From Actinobacteria bacterium IMCC26256 (GTDB lineage Bacteria > Actinomycetota > Acidimicrobiia > IMCC26256), in assembly GCA_001023575.1 (NCBI GenBank), contig CP011489.1:1425001-1489000 (forward strand): 64,000 nt of DNA, written 5' to 3'. Positions 8,572 to 18,921 of this stretch are shown here, one piece after another; positions within the stretch are counted from its first letter, which is position 1; each line of letters starts with the position of its first letter. Both the position numbers and the translations under genes were made by a program. The notes under the pieces are model-generated. The model was not told where the DNA came from, did no database searches, and saw nothing but the letters and a program-made list of their open reading frames with translations.

Positions 8572-9744
8572 GTGACCACGACCAGCGGCGAGACCAGAAC
8601 TCAGACCTCCAGTGAACTCATTCCAGAGCGACGATTCTTGGGGCGCGACGATGTAAACGACATTGAGTCGATTCTGCGCGATGACGAGACCGACTTTGGC
8701 GATATCTCACACTCGACTGCCACTCGTGGCGATGCTCTATTCACATGGGATTACGAGCGCACCCGACCTGGACTCTCAAAGCTCTACGAAAAAGCAAAAG
8801 TTTCAATGTGGAATGGCGAGACCGATCTTGACTGGTCAACAGATGTTGATGTCGAGAAAGTTGCTAATGAGATGTCTGGGGCAGTCGAGCAATTTCGTAA
8901 CATGATGATCGCGCTCGACGACTCACCTGTTCGACTCTGGGGACCCAAGGAGTGGACCGAGTTTGAGATAGAGGCATTCAACTGGCGCATGAGTCAGTTT
9001 CTTCATGGCGAGCAGGGCGCACTCGTCTGCACCGCAAAAATTGTCGTCACTACTCCGTGGATCGACGCCAAATACTACGCAGCAGCGCAGGTTATGGATG
9101 AGGCCCGACACGTTGAGGTCTTCGCCAAATATCTCGATACAAAACTCGGGGGGGCGTACCCTGTAAATGCAAACCTCCAGATGCTCATCGACGATGTCCT
9201 CGGTGACCCTCGCTGGGACATGACCTACATGGGCATGCAGATAATGATCGAGGGCCTAGCCCTGACTGCGTTTGGTTTCATGCACCAGATAACCCAAGAG
9301 CCTCTGCTTAAAAAACTCCTTCGATACGTCATGTCTGATGAAGCAAGACACGTTGCATTCGGAGTCCTGTCACTTCAGGAGTACTACCAAGGCCTAGATG
9401 GTAGCGAGATTCGTGAGCGCCAAGAGTTTGCATTTGAAGCTGCAATCCGCATGCGCGACCGTCTCATGATGCACGCAGTCTGGGAGAAGATGGGTGTAAG
9501 TAAACGTGCGTATACCGAGATGCTCTTCAAAGTACGGGCGCAGGGAACAAATCCATTCCAAGCAGGCCTCTTCTCAAAGATTGTCCCGAACTGCAAGAAG
9601 CTTGGCCTGCTCGATGCTGGGGATGGTTGGCTTAGAGAGAAGTTTACTGAGATTGGCGTGATCCAGTTTGAGGACTTCACAGACACGGGCGAAGAGTACG
9701 AACTCCTCGATGAACTTGCCAGAGATCGGGCAAACGCTTCGTAG
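8572..9744 (+). CDS. Ferritin-like diiron protein (ribonucleotide-reductase-beta-like fold)
   Basis: The protein has 390 aa from GTG 8572, chosen because AGGAG lies 6 nt upstream; an earlier in-frame GTG at 8533 has no such site. Two DEARH motifs (DEARHVEVF and DEARHVAFG) plus HGEQGAL and MIEGLAL supply the Glu and Glu-x2-His ligands of a carboxylate-bridged diiron centre in a four-helix bundle. This resembles ferritin-like oxygenases and R2-like proteins found in actinobacterial lipid metabolism. The substrate is unknown; hydroxylation or desaturation is plausible. It converges on aat with a 5-nt gap. Confidence 0.8.
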   Translation: MTTTSGETRTQTSSELIPERRFLGRDDVNDIESILRDDETDFGDISHSTATRGDALFTWDYERTRPGLSKLYEKAKVSMWNGETDLDWSTDVDVEKVANEMSGAVEQFRNMMIALDDSPVRLWGPKEWTEFEIEAFNWRMSQFLHGEQGALVCTAKIVVTTPWIDAKYYAAAQVMDEARHVEVFAKYLDTKLGGAYPVNANLQMLIDDVLGDPRWDMTYMGMQIMIEGLALTAFGFMHQITQEPLLKKLLRYVMSDEARHVAFGVLSLQEYYQGLDGSEIRERQEFAFEAAIRMRDRLMMHAVWEKMGVSKRAYTEMLFKVRAQGTNPFQAGLFSKIVPNCKKLGLLDAGDGWLREKFTEIGVIQFEDFTDTGEEYELLDELARDRANAS

Positions 9745-9749
9745 GTTTA

Positions 9750-10421
9750 CTACTCCCAGTAGACAACTGGAGAGGCGATAGCGGTCTCAAGGCTCCGCAA
9801 GTAATGATCTCTATCCATCTCCACTACCCCCATCGACTCGAGATGGGGAGTACTCCATTGAACATCAAAGAGGCTGCCTCCACCTGCCCTTAGCCGCTCC
9901 TCAGTAGCGACCATTGCAGCCTTTGACGCGTCTGTGACGCGATGAAACATTGACTCCCCGGCGAATAGCCCGCCGATCGAGACTCCATAGAGGCCACCAA
10001 CAAGATCGCTCCCCTGCCAAACCTCAATAGAGTGAGCCCATCCCAGTTCGAAGAGGCGTTCGTAAGCGGATACAAAATCGTCATCGATCCAGTTGCCGTC
10101 GTCTCTATTCTCCGCACATGCTCGCATTACCCCGGTGAAATCAGTATCGATCCTTATCTCAAAATCACGAAGAGATCGCTTCAAAGTGCGGCTTATATGC
10201 AGTCCGCCGAGCGGGATGACTGAGCGAGGATCCGGAGAGAACCATGCGAGAACTTTGTCGGGGCCCACACGCATCGGGAATAACCCTGAGCGATACGCAT
10301 CAAGCAGAGTCCCAGCATCAAGATCAGCGCCGTAACCAACAATCTCGTCGAGGGCGGGCGAGCGCGGATCAGGCATCGTCCACCTTGATGGTTCAGGCTC
10401 GATAGGAACCCGCTGCGACAT
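9750..10421 (-). CDS. aat: Leucyl/phenylalanyl-tRNA--protein transferase
   Basis: The protein has 223 aa, usual for Aat. Diagnostic segments are YRSGLFPMR, LAWFSPDPRSVIP, the NWIDDDFVSAYERL region, and GGLYGVSIGGLFAGESMFH. The enzyme transfers Leu or Phe from charged tRNA to N-terminal Arg/Lys of proteins, creating primary N-degrons read by ClpS-ClpAP. It is last in the gltB-gltD-aat gene group, starting 6 nt after gltD, which suggests co-transcription with nitrogen assimilation. Confidence 0.95.
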   Translation of the reverse strand: MSQRVPIEPEPSRWTMPDPRSPALDEIVGYGADLDAGTLLDAYRSGLFPMRVGPDKVLAWFSPDPRSVIPLGGLHISRTLKRSLRDFEIRIDTDFTGVMRACAENRDDGNWIDDDFVSAYERLFELGWAHSIEVWQGSDLVGGLYGVSIGGLFAGESMFHRVTDASKAAMVATEERLRAGGGSLFDVQWSTPHLESMGVVEMDRDHYLRSLETAIASPVVYWE

Positions 10422-10427
10422 TCTGCG

Positions 10428-11873
10428 TTAGATGCTCAGCGGGGCAGGCAGGTCGCTCTCGCCCACCAACCAAGTATCTACAGATGCTGCGCAAGAACGC
10501 CCCTCAGCGATAGCCCAGACAATAAGACTCTGCCCTCTCCCCATGTCTCCGCAGACAAATACTCCATCAACATTTGTGGCCCAGTCGCTATTCCTAGCAA
10601 CGTTTCCGCGTGGGTCGAGAGAGACGCCAAACTGCTCAAGCATCCCAGTACCCTGCGGGCCGGTAAAACCTAGAGCTAAGAGTGCAAGATCGCAGGGCAA
10701 ATCAAAGTCGCTCCCATCAACCTTCTCGAAAGACATCCGGCCATCGGTAAACTTCTGCTCAACCTCGTGTGCGCGCAGTGCTTTTACGTTGCCGTTGTCG
10801 TCGCCGATAAAGCACTCAGTGTTGACGGAGAAGACGCGCTCCCCACCCTCTTCATGGGCAGAGGAGGTACGCATCATTAGTGGCCATTGAGGCCATGGAG
10901 TGCTCTCAGCGCGCTCCTCTGGCGGTCTCGGCATGATCTCGAACTGATGCACGGAGGCAGCGCCGTGTCGATGTGCAGTGCCTAGGCAGTCTGCACCGGT
11001 ATCGCCACCACCGATGATGACCACATGCTTGCCCTTGGCAGAGGTTGGGTGCTCTGAGATGTCGCCAGCCTGAACGCTATTCGCCGGAGGCAAGAACTCC
11101 ATTGCCTGCATTACTCCGTTTAGCTCGCGCCCTGGAACTGGGAGGTCACGTGCGATAGTTGATCCACCCGCAAGCACTATGGCGTCAAAATCAGATTTCA
11201 GTGACTCAACCGAGATGTTCTCACCGACATTTGAATTCACCCGAAACTCTGTGCCCTCGGCATCCATCTGCTCCAAGCGACGGTCTAGGAAGCGCTTCTC
11301 CATCTTGAACTCAGGTATGCCATAGCGCATAAGGCCACCGATGCGATCCGCACGCTCGAATACCACGACGCTGTGCCCTGCGCGCGTGAGTTGCTGAGCC
11401 ACGGCAAGTCCGGCTGGACCAGAACCAACTACACAGACCTTCTTGCCTGTCTTAGTAGTTGCGACAACTGGCTCTATCCAGCCTTCGCTCCAGGCGCGCT
11501 CAATAATTGTCACCTCAACCTGTTTGATGCTCACCGCATCTTCGTTGATTCCGAGCACGCAAGCAGATTCACAAGGTGCTGGGCAGAGGCGCCCCGTGAA
11601 CTCAGGGAAATTATTTGTGGCATGGAGGCGATCGATTGCCTCACGCCAGTCATCGCGATATACAAGATCATTCCACTCGGGGATGAGATTGCCTAGCGGG
11701 CAGCCGTTATGGCAGAACGGAATACCGCAGTCCATGCATCGTGCTGCCTGTTCCTTTAGGTCTGAGACGGCAAAAGGCTCATAGACCTCGCGCCAGTCCT
11801 TTAGACGCAGTTCGACAGGGCGCCGCTTAGGGCCCTCTCGGTCGTACTTCATAAAACCTGTTGCTTCACCCAT
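10428..11873 (-). CDS. gltD: Glutamate synthase small subunit
   Basis: The protein has 481 aa. The N-terminal iron-sulfur domain has ARCMDCGIPFCHNGCPLGN with later Cys residues (LCPAPCESACV). Two Rossmann sites follow, GSGPAGLAVA for FAD and IGGGDTGADC for NADPH. It supplies electrons from NADPH to GltB for conversion of 2-oxoglutarate and glutamine to two glutamates. It starts 15 nt after the gltB stop on the same strand. Confidence 0.96.
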   Translation of the reverse strand: MGEATGFMKYDREGPKRRPVELRLKDWREVYEPFAVSDLKEQAARCMDCGIPFCHNGCPLGNLIPEWNDLVYRDDWREAIDRLHATNNFPEFTGRLCPAPCESACVLGINEDAVSIKQVEVTIIERAWSEGWIEPVVATTKTGKKVCVVGSGPAGLAVAQQLTRAGHSVVVFERADRIGGLMRYGIPEFKMEKRFLDRRLEQMDAEGTEFRVNSNVGENISVESLKSDFDAIVLAGGSTIARDLPVPGRELNGVMQAMEFLPPANSVQAGDISEHPTSAKGKHVVIIGGGDTGADCLGTAHRHGAASVHQFEIMPRPPEERAESTPWPQWPLMMRTSSAHEEGGERVFSVNTECFIGDDNGNVKALRAHEVEQKFTDGRMSFEKVDGSDFDLPCDLALLALGFTGPQGTGMLEQFGVSLDPRGNVARNSDWATNVDGVFVCGDMGRGQSLIVWAIAEGRSCAASVDTWLVGESDLPAPLSI

Positions 11874-11888
11874 ATCAGTTCCGTCCGC

Positions 11889-14800
11889 TCATACGCGCGA
11901 GGCAGCCATAATGGCTTCCTCGACCGTGAGTCCACGCTCTTCTGCGGTTCTAGCCGCATCGAGCACTCGTTTGTAATCCTGAGGCATTACCTTCACAAAG
12001 CACTCAACCTCAGAGTGCCAATCAGCAAGAATCCGCTCCCCGACCGCAGATCCAGTCTCCTCTAGGTGCATTGCAATTGCGTCGCGTAGCCACTCTCGAT
12101 CATCTTCATCGAGGGCGTCAAGGTCAACCATCTCTCGGTTCAGCCGCGTGTAGAAGTTGCCTTCAGGGTCATATACAAAAGCGACTCCGCCGGACATTCC
12201 AGCTCCGAAGTTACGGCCAGTCTTACCGAGCACCACGACTCTTCCGCCGGTCATGTACTCACATGCATGATCGCCGACACCCTCAACCACAGCAGTAGCA
12301 CCTGAGTTGCGCACACAGAAGCGCTCACCTACTACACCACGCAGGTAAGCCTCTCCGCCTGTTGCTCCATAGAGGATTACGTTGCCGGCGATGATGTTCT
12401 CCTCTGCGAGGAACACACTCTCCGAAGAAGGCCTCACAACGATTCTCCCGCCAGAGAGTCCCTTGCCGACGTAGTCATTCGCGTCGCCCTCTAAGCGAAG
12501 CGTTATTCCTCTAGGCACGAATGCACCGAAGGATTGGCCGGCAGAGCCCGTGAAGTCGATGCTGATCGTTCCATCTGGAAGGCCCGCTCCACCGTGACGA
12601 CGAGTTAACTCTGATCCGAGCATTGTCCCAACCGTACGGTTGATATTGCGAACTGCTGAGGGGAAGCGTATTGGCTGACCCGTATCTAATGCACTAGATG
12701 CTTGCTGAATAAGCGAGACGTCTAGTGCCCTATCAAGTCCGTGGTCCTGCGATTTAGTACAGAGTCGATCCTGCGTTGATTCATCAAACTCTGGAACGTA
12801 GAGGATTGGCGATAGGTCTAGGCCCGCAGCCTTCCAATGGTCTACAGCCTTCTGAGTGTCGAGCATCTCGGCATGGCCTACGGCCTCGGCAATACTGGCG
12901 AATCCAAGCTCTGCTAGGAGCGAGCGAACCTCCTCCGCTATGAACTCGAAGAAATTGACAACAAACTCTGGTTTCCCGGTGTACTTCTTGCGCAGTTCGG
13001 GGTTCTGGGTTGCAACGCCAACAGGGCAGGTATCGAGATGACAGACACGCATCATTACGCAACCGCTAACCACTAGTGGTGCTGTTGCAAATCCGAACTC
13101 CTCGGCACCTAGAAGGGCGGCAACAATGACGTCACGCCCCGTCTTTAGCTGCCCATCTGTCTGTACAACGATTCGATCTCGTAGACCATTAAGCAGGAGC
13201 GTCTGCTGTGTCTCTGCAAGTCCAAGCTCCCACGGGCCGCCTGCGTGTTTCACTGAGGTAAGCGGTGAAGCACCAGTCCCACCGTCGTGACCCGAGATCA
13301 GAACAACATCGGCATGAGCTTTTGCTACACCAGCAGCGACCGTACCCACGCCAACCTCAGCAACAAGTTTTACATGAACACGCGCTACTGGGTTCGCGTT
13401 CTTTAAGTCGTGAATTAACTGCGCTAGATCCTCAATTGAATAGATGTCGTGGTGCGGGGGTGGGGAGATTAGGCCCACACCGGCAGTTGAGTGACGGGTC
13501 TTGGCGATCCATGGGTAGACCTTGTGGCCTGGGAGCTGACCGCCCTCCCCTGGTTTTGCACCTTGAGCCATCTTGATCTGAATGTCATCAGCGTTAACTA
13601 AGTACTCACTCGTGACACCGAATCGACCCGACGCAACCTGCTTAATAGCGGAGCGGCGCAGATCGCCATTCGCATCGGGCGTATAGCGCTCAGCGTCTTC
13701 ACCACCTTCACCGGTATTGGACTTCGCTCCAAGTCGATTCATAGCAATCGCCATCGTCTCATGGGCCTCAGCTGAGATCGATCCGTAAGACATTGCACCT
13801 GTGGAGAAACGCTTCACTATCTCTGAGACCGGCTCTACCTCATCGATCGAGATGGGTGGTCGGACTCCATCCTTAAAACTAAAGAGTCCCCGCAGTGTCG
13901 CCAAACGCTCAGACTGATCATCAACAAGGCGCGTGTACTCCTTAAATACATCGAAACGCCCTGTTCGAGTCGCGTGCTGAAGTTTGAAGACCGTCTCTGG
14001 ATTGAAGAGGTGGTACTCGCCCTCACGGCGCCACTGGTAGTCGCCGCCAACCTCAAGTGTTCGGTGTGCACGCTCTTGGGGGCGCGCTGGGTATGCCGAG
14101 GCATGGCGCTGAGCCACCTCCGCAGCGATTACATCAAGATCGATTCCACCTAAACGACTAGTTGTCCCGGTGAAGTATTCATCAATCACCGAGTCGCTAA
14201 TGCCGATCGCCTCAAAGACCTGAGCCCCTGTATACGACGCGACAGTGGAGATGCCCATCTTGGACATGATCTTAAGAATTCCCTTCCCCGCAGCCTTCAC
14301 ATACTGCTTAGAGGCCTTTCGGGGAGTGAGGTCGAGATGCCCATCTGCAATGAGGTCGCGTAGCGCATCAAAGACGAGGTAGGGGTTTACTGCTGCAGCA
14401 CCAAACCCAATTAGGAGCGCAAGGTGATGCACTTCACGCGCGTCGCCCGTCTCAACGATTAGGCCCACTCGCGTTCGCGTCTTCTCTCGAATGAGATGGT
14501 GATGGACCGCAGAGGTTGCAAGGAGAGCGGGAATCGGAGCCTGGTCTTTATCTGCGTATCGGTCTGAAAGGATTACGAGGTTCGCTCCACCTGCAATAGC
14601 GTCACTCGCCATTCGGCGAACATTCTCAATTGCTTCGCCGAGAGCAGCTCCTCCCCCGGCAACCGGATAAAGGATCTCGATAGTGACGGGCTTGAACCCC
14701 TCGACTCCCCCCTCCTCGTCGATGTATCGGAGTTTCGCTAGATCATCGTTGTCGATGATCGGGTGTGGAAGCACAATCTGTCGACACGACTCAGGGCCGG

Positions 14801-16487
14801 GAGAAAGCAGGTTTGACTCCGGGCCGACTGTTGAACCGATAGAGGTAACCAACTCCTCGCGTATTGCATCAAGCGGCGGATTCGTTACCTGTGCGAATAG
14901 TTGCTGGAAGTAGTCGTATAGGGGCCGAGCACGATTGGAGAGAACTGCTATCGGCGTGTCGGTTCCCATTGAGCCAAGTGCCTCGGCACCGGTGCGCGCC
15001 ATTGGGGCAACGAGAACTCGCATCTCTTCTTGCGTATAGCCAAACAGTCTCTGCTGCTGTATCGCAGTCGAATGCACGGGGCTGAGCGCCGCTCGTGAAG
15101 GAACGTCATCTAGGTGAACAAGGCCTGCATCGAGCCAGTCCGCGTAGGGCTGATCACTCGCGAGTCCAGCCTTGATTTCTTCATCCTCAATGATGCGACC
15201 CTGAGCGGTGTCGACGAGGAACATGCGCCCGGGCTCAAGGCGTCGCTTCATCACAATACGCGCTGGGTCTATATCAAGCACCCCTACCTCGGAGGCCATT
15301 ATGACTAGCCCATCATCCGTTACCCAGATACGAGACGGTCGCAGGCCATTGCGATCAAGCACAGCACCAATCACAGTTCCGTCGGTAAATGCAATATCAG
15401 CCGGTCCGTCCCATGGCTCCATTACCGAGGAGTGGAAACGATAGAAGGCTCGCTTCTCTGCGCTCATCGACTCGTGGTTCTCCCATGCCTCTGGGATCAT
15501 CATCAACACTGCATGTGGAAGCGACCTGCCGCCGAGATGTAGCAGTTCTAGAACTTCATCGAACGATGCAGAGTCTGAGCCGTTGGGATCACAGATTGGG
15601 AAGATGCGATCTAGGTCGCCTGGAAGGAGCTCTGAGGCGAGAAGCGCCTCGCGTGCACGCATCCAGTTTCTATTGCCTTTAAGTGTGTTGATCTCTCCGT
15701 TATGTGCAACGAATCGATATGGGTGCGCAAGGGGCCAAGATGGAAATGTGTTCGTTGAGAAACGCGAGTGCACTAGAGCGAGTGAGCTCTCTATTCGCTC
15801 GTCGCTGAGTTCCGGGAAGAACTCTCTGAGTTGCGGAGTGGTGAGCATTCCCTTGTAGACAATTGTTCGCGCCGAGAGGCTCGAGAAGTAGACCTTCTCG
15901 CCAGTGGCTGACAGCACCTCACGCTCAACACGCTTACGAGCGATAAATACTCTGCGATCTAGGTCAATACCGCTCAGGCCACTTGTCTCGCTAAGCGCAG
16001 AGCCGGTGATAAATACCTGGCGAAATGATGGCATCGCTGCGCGGGCAGACGCTCCGATCATCGACGAATTAGTTAGTACTTCTCTCCAGCCAATTACGGC
16101 AAGACCTTCATCTGCGACGATCGCGTTAATTGCTTTCTCCGCAAGGTCAGCCTCGGCGGAGGATGAAGGTAGGAAGCCGATACCGGTCGCGTATGCACCG
16201 GGCTCCGGGAGTTCAAACTCAACAACGGCGCGGTAGTAAGAATCGGGTACCTGAATCAATATCCCGGCACCATCACCGGTATTTGTCTCGCTCCCTGAGG
16301 CTCCGCGGTGCTCAAGGTTGCAGAGAGCATTGATGCCCTTCTCGACGAGGCCGTGAGTTCGGCGACCATGCATATCGACTACAAATGCAACACCGCATGC
16401 GTCGTGCTCAAATGCGGGGTCATAGAGACCTTGACGAGCAGGGTTCTGACGTGCAGGGTTCTGACGTGCTGGATATTGAGGAGCCAT
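11889..16487 (-). CDS. gltB: Glutamate synthase large subunit
   Basis: The protein has 1532 aa, full length for GltB. Order: class II glutamine amidotransferase with catalytic Cys31 (DACGVAF), central domain, FMN-binding synthase barrel ([14 protein letters not shown]), the 3Fe-4S cysteines ([13 protein letters not shown]), and the GXGXG beta-helix at the end (GGRIVVRP...[21 protein letters not shown]). Cys31 must be exposed by removing the first 30 residues. That propeptide contains a tandem PARQN repeat encoded by 15-bp DNA repeats. It heads the gltB-gltD-aat group. Confidence 0.97.
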   Translation of the reverse strand: MAPQYPARQNPARQNPARQGLYDPAFEHDACGVAFVVDMHGRRTHGLVEKGINALCNLEHRGASGSETNTGDGAGILIQVPDSYYRAVVEFELPEPGAYATGIGFLPSSSAEADLAEKAINAIVADEGLAVIGWREVLTNSSMIGASARAAMPSFRQVFITGSALSETSGLSGIDLDRRVFIARKRVEREVLSATGEKVYFSSLSARTIVYKGMLTTPQLREFFPELSDERIESSLALVHSRFSTNTFPSWPLAHPYRFVAHNGEINTLKGNRNWMRAREALLASELLPGDLDRIFPICDPNGSDSASFDEVLELLHLGGRSLPHAVLMMIPEAWENHESMSAEKRAFYRFHSSVMEPWDGPADIAFTDGTVIGAVLDRNGLRPSRIWVTDDGLVIMASEVGVLDIDPARIVMKRRLEPGRMFLVDTAQGRIIEDEEIKAGLASDQPYADWLDAGLVHLDDVPSRAALSPVHSTAIQQQRLFGYTQEEMRVLVAPMARTGAEALGSMGTDTPIAVLSNRARPLYDYFQQLFAQVTNPPLDAIREELVTSIGSTVGPESNLLSPGPESCRQIVLPHPIIDNDDLAKLRYIDEEGGVEGFKPVTIEILYPVAGGGAALGEAIENVRRMASDAIAGGANLVILSDRYADKDQAPIPALLATSAVHHHLIREKTRTRVGLIVETGDAREVHHLALLIGFGAAAVNPYLVFDALRDLIADGHLDLTPRKASKQYVKAAGKGILKIMSKMGISTVASYTGAQVFEAIGISDSVIDEYFTGTTSRLGGIDLDVIAAEVAQRHASAYPARPQERAHRTLEVGGDYQWRREGEYHLFNPETVFKLQHATRTGRFDVFKEYTRLVDDQSERLATLRGLFSFKDGVRPPISIDEVEPVSEIVKRFSTGAMSYGSISAEAHETMAIAMNRLGAKSNTGEGGEDAERYTPDANGDLRRSAIKQVASGRFGVTSEYLVNADDIQIKMAQGAKPGEGGQLPGHKVYPWIAKTRHSTAGVGLISPPPHHDIYSIEDLAQLIHDLKNANPVARVHVKLVAEVGVGTVAAGVAKAHADVVLISGHDGGTGASPLTSVKHAGGPWELGLAETQQTLLLNGLRDRIVVQTDGQLKTGRDVIVAALLGAEEFGFATAPLVVSGCVMMRVCHLDTCPVGVATQNPELRKKYTGKPEFVVNFFEFIAEEVRSLLAELGFASIAEAVGHAEMLDTQKAVDHWKAAGLDLSPILYVPEFDESTQDRLCTKSQDHGLDRALDVSLIQQASSALDTGQPIRFPSAVRNINRTVGTMLGSELTRRHGGAGLPDGTISIDFTGSAGQSFGAFVPRGITLRLEGDANDYVGKGLSGGRIVVRPSSESVFLAEENIIAGNVILYGATGGEAYLRGVVGERFCVRNSGATAVVEGVGDHACEYMTGGRVVVLGKTGRNFGAGMSGGVAFVYDPEGNFYTRLNREMVDLDALDEDDREWLRDAIAMHLEETGSAVGERILADWHSEVECFVKVMPQDYKRVLDAARTAEERGLTVEEAIMAASRV
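16432..16476. repeat. Three 15-bp tandem repeats in the gltB propeptide
   Basis: Units TGACGAGCAGGGTTC, TGACGTGCAGGGTTC and a diverged TGACGTGCTGGATAT follow one another. On the coding strand they give [14 protein letters not shown] just after the start of GltB. The period is a whole number of codons. Confidence 0.85.
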
Positions 16488-16629
16488 GGAGCTGGTTTCG
16501 CTTTCGTCGTTCGTCGGGTCTGAGATACCGCAAGACTCTCTCGAGCCCTAGATAGCAGTTACCTCAGGTATTGGATTCACCGACGGGACGACATTGGCCC
16601 GCTTGGTGCCCACAAGATACACGATGGGC

Positions 16630-16654
16630 CCCTCTAATCCCAAAAATTAGAGGG
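16630..16654 (-). terminator. Hairpin after the acyl-CoA dehydrogenase gene
   Basis: CCCTCTAAT and ATTAGAGGG form a 9-bp perfect stem with a 7-nt loop, 12 nt beyond the stop of the minus-strand gene at 16666. No T-run follows on the minus strand, so termination is likely but not certain; it also lies upstream of gltB. Confidence 0.5.
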
Positions 16655-16665
16655 CTGAGCCCGAA

Positions 16666-17883
16666 TTAACTCAGCAAAGATCGTGCAATCTGGGAGATTT
16701 GAATCTCATCGGTACCGGCGTAGATCTGCAGCACCTTGGCGTCACGCGCCAGCTGCTCTACCTCGTACTCAGCCATATACCCGTTACCTCCGTGCAACTG
16801 CACCGCCTCTAGGGCTACCTCCATGGCAGCTCGGGCAGAGTAGAGCTTCATAACAGATGCCTCAGCGAGTTCAAGACCAACTCCGACTGCAGCTTTCTCG
16901 ATGCTACGGAAGACCATATTCTCCAGGTTGAATCTCGCCATCTCCATTCGGGCCAACTTGTCCTGAATGAGCTGGTGCTCCCCGATCGGCTTACCGAAGC
17001 GCACACACTCCTTGGCGTAGGCGATGCTTAGCTCGAGGCAGCGATCAACAATTCCAAGTGCCATTGCCGCAACACCGACACGCTCAATGGAGAACGCCTG
17101 CTTGGCTCCCTCACGGTAAGGAACATCCTCAGTCTCACCGAGGAGGCGATCCTTGCCTACGCGTACATCCGAGAGAAAGAGCATTCCCGTTGGTGAGGAG
17201 TGCATCCCCATCTTGCGCATTGGCTTGGTCTGCTCGAAACCATCCATACCTTTATCGAGTACGAAGGAGAGGATCTTGCGCTCAGAAGGCGGGTTCCCTT
17301 CATCGAGTTTGCAGATAAATACTGTGGTATCCGCGTATGGGCCATTAGTAATAAATGTCTTCGACCCATTGAGCAGGTACTCATCGCCATCACGACGCGC
17401 CGTCGACTGCATTCTGCCAAAGGCATCAGAGCCTGAGTCGGGCTCAGTGATTGCCCATGCACCGACCTTCTCAAAGGTGAGGAGATCTAGCGCCCAACGC
17501 TCTTTCTGTCGCACTGTTCCGCGACTCATGATTGTGCCAGCACCAAGCCCGGTGCTAACGCCCATTGCAGTGACAAGACCTGGCGAGCATCTGCAGAGTT
17601 CAATTATCGGGATGAGGGTCATACCCGCGTTGTTCCCGGCAGCCTCTCTGCCCTCAAGCGGTGCTGCTGTTCCCGCCTCTACCTCTTTGTCTCGTTTAAT
17701 GCGGCGAGAGAAGGAGTCGCGCGCCATCTGATCCATTCCAAACGTGCGGTAGAAAGATCGAATCACGTCGTATGGAGGGGTATCTCCAAACTCAAGCTCG
17801 TCACGAAGAGGGCGAACCTCTGCCTCGATGAACTGGCGAACCGCATCGCGGATCATCTTGTGCTCTTCGCTCCACTCGTACAT
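16666..17883 (-). CDS. Acyl-CoA dehydrogenase
   Basis: The protein has 405 aa from ATG 17883, chosen because the family begins at MYEWSEEHKMIRDAVRQF and GAGAGGA lies just upstream; a longer frame to 18039 adds non-homologous residues. Landmarks are ITEPDSGSDAFG, LNGSKTFITNG, and the C-terminal LHGGNGYMAEYEVEQLARDAKVLQIYAGTDEIQ. The usual catalytic Glu in Y-E-G-T is Ala here. The Glu in SIERVGVAAMALG lies where isovaleryl-CoA and long-chain dehydrogenases keep theirs, so activity on branched substrates is plausible. It is divergent from the amidohydrolase cluster. Confidence 0.9.
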   Translation of the reverse strand: MYEWSEEHKMIRDAVRQFIEAEVRPLRDELEFGDTPPYDVIRSFYRTFGMDQMARDSFSRRIKRDKEVEAGTAAPLEGREAAGNNAGMTLIPIIELCRCSPGLVTAMGVSTGLGAGTIMSRGTVRQKERWALDLLTFEKVGAWAITEPDSGSDAFGRMQSTARRDGDEYLLNGSKTFITNGPYADTTVFICKLDEGNPPSERKILSFVLDKGMDGFEQTKPMRKMGMHSSPTGMLFLSDVRVGKDRLLGETEDVPYREGAKQAFSIERVGVAAMALGIVDRCLELSIAYAKECVRFGKPIGEHQLIQDKLARMEMARFNLENMVFRSIEKAAVGVGLELAEASVMKLYSARAAMEVALEAVQLHGGNGYMAEYEVEQLARDAKVLQIYAGTDEIQISQIARSLLS

Positions 17884-18045
17884 TTGGGTCCTCTCAGGGC
17901 AAAGGTGGCTGGTCCCATAACGACAGGCCAACACGGTCAGGGGGCAGGCTATAGGCGAGGGCTTCTTTCTTGCGAGCCGGGTGCTTGCGTAATCGGGCAG
18001 AGGCATCGTGGAAATAGGGGCTGCGCGCGATACCGTCACACTCTT

Positions 18046-18921
18046 ATGCCAATGCCATCCTCCCCTAGCGCTATCGACCTCATGATTGCGTTACCCCCCA
18101 AGGGTGACCCAAAGCACTGGTACGACTTCCTGCGCAGTCAACTCCACGATCACGAGAGCCTCGAGGAGTTTGAGTTCCCGGCCCAGTACATGTTCAAGCA
18201 CGTCCCGCATCTAGGGGTCGTTGAGGATCCGATTGGTTACCTCATCGAGCAGATGGACCATCACAGGATTGCAAAGGGAATGCTCGGAGTATCGGCGGAT
18301 GCAGAAGACTCGCTAGAGGCTCTGCGCCTGCACCCAGATCGCTTCTTCGGGTCCTTCGAGGTTGACCCGAATAAGGGCATGGAGGGCGTGCGCGAACTCG
18401 AGTATGCAGTGAAGACTCTCGGCGTCAAAGCAGCGACTGCTTTCCCAGCCGGACTAAATCCCCAAGTTCCTATCAACGACAAGAAGTTCTACCCGATATA
18501 CGCCAAGTGCGTTGAGCTCGATATCCCAATCTGCGTATGCGCTGGTATTCCCGGCCCGCGGGTTCCATTCGCTGTTCAAGACGTTGCTCTCATTGATGAG
18601 GTCTGCTGGTTCTTCCCTGACCTTAAATTCGTTACACGCCATGGATGCGAACCATGGGCTGACCTTGCGGTGAAGTTGATGCTCAAGTGGCCGAACCTCT
18701 ACTACTCCACTAGCGCATTTGCGCCTAAGTTCTACCCGAGAGAGATCATCGATTACGCCAACACGCGAGGAGCCGACAAAATTATGTATGCCGGTTACTT
18801 CCCGATGGGGCTAAGCCTTGATCGCATCTTCGAGGAGTTGCCTGGCGTCGGTTTCCGCGACCACGTCTGGCCAAAGTTTCTCCACGAGAACGCACGGAAG
18901 GTCTTTAAACTCGATGAGTGA
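18046..18921 (+). CDS. Amidohydrolase-2-fold protein, tandem paralogue 1
   Basis: The protein has 291 aa; ATG 18046 (or 18052) is preferred over the longer frame because homology with the two downstream paralogues begins at SAIDLMIALP. The TIM-barrel core matches amidohydrolase-2 (ACMSD-like) proteins: TAFPAGLNPQVP, PGPRVPFAVQDVALIDEVCWFFPDLKFVTRHGCEPW, and YYSTSAFAPKFYPREIIDYANTRG (landmarks quoted in part). The N-terminal DxHxH metal motif is replaced by IDLMIA and the late Asp of GSDYP is replaced in YAGYFPMG, so metal hydrolysis is doubtful. It overlaps the next paralogue by 8 nt. Confidence 0.8.
   Translation: MPMPSSPSAIDLMIALPPKGDPKHWYDFLRSQLHDHESLEEFEFPAQYMFKHVPHLGVVEDPIGYLIEQMDHHRIAKGMLGVSADAEDSLEALRLHPDRFFGSFEVDPNKGMEGVRELEYAVKTLGVKAATAFPAGLNPQVPINDKKFYPIYAKCVELDIPICVCAGIPGPRVPFAVQDVALIDEVCWFFPDLKFVTRHGCEPWADLAVKLMLKWPNLYYSTSAFAPKFYPREIIDYANTRGADKIMYAGYFPMGLSLDRIFEELPGVGFRDHVWPKFLHENARKVFKLDE
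18676..18722. repeat. 47-nt exact repeat shared with 19559-19605
   Basis: The stretch starting TTGATGCTCAAGTGG and ending TAGCGCATTTGC is identical at 18676-18722 and 19559-19605, inside the first two amidohydrolase paralogues. Flanking sequence is diverged at many third positions. Confidence 0.85.

Noticed and set aside
17153-17731. 192-aa open frame on the plus strand
   Set aside because: It is antisense to the second acyl-CoA dehydrogenase and has no supporting signals.
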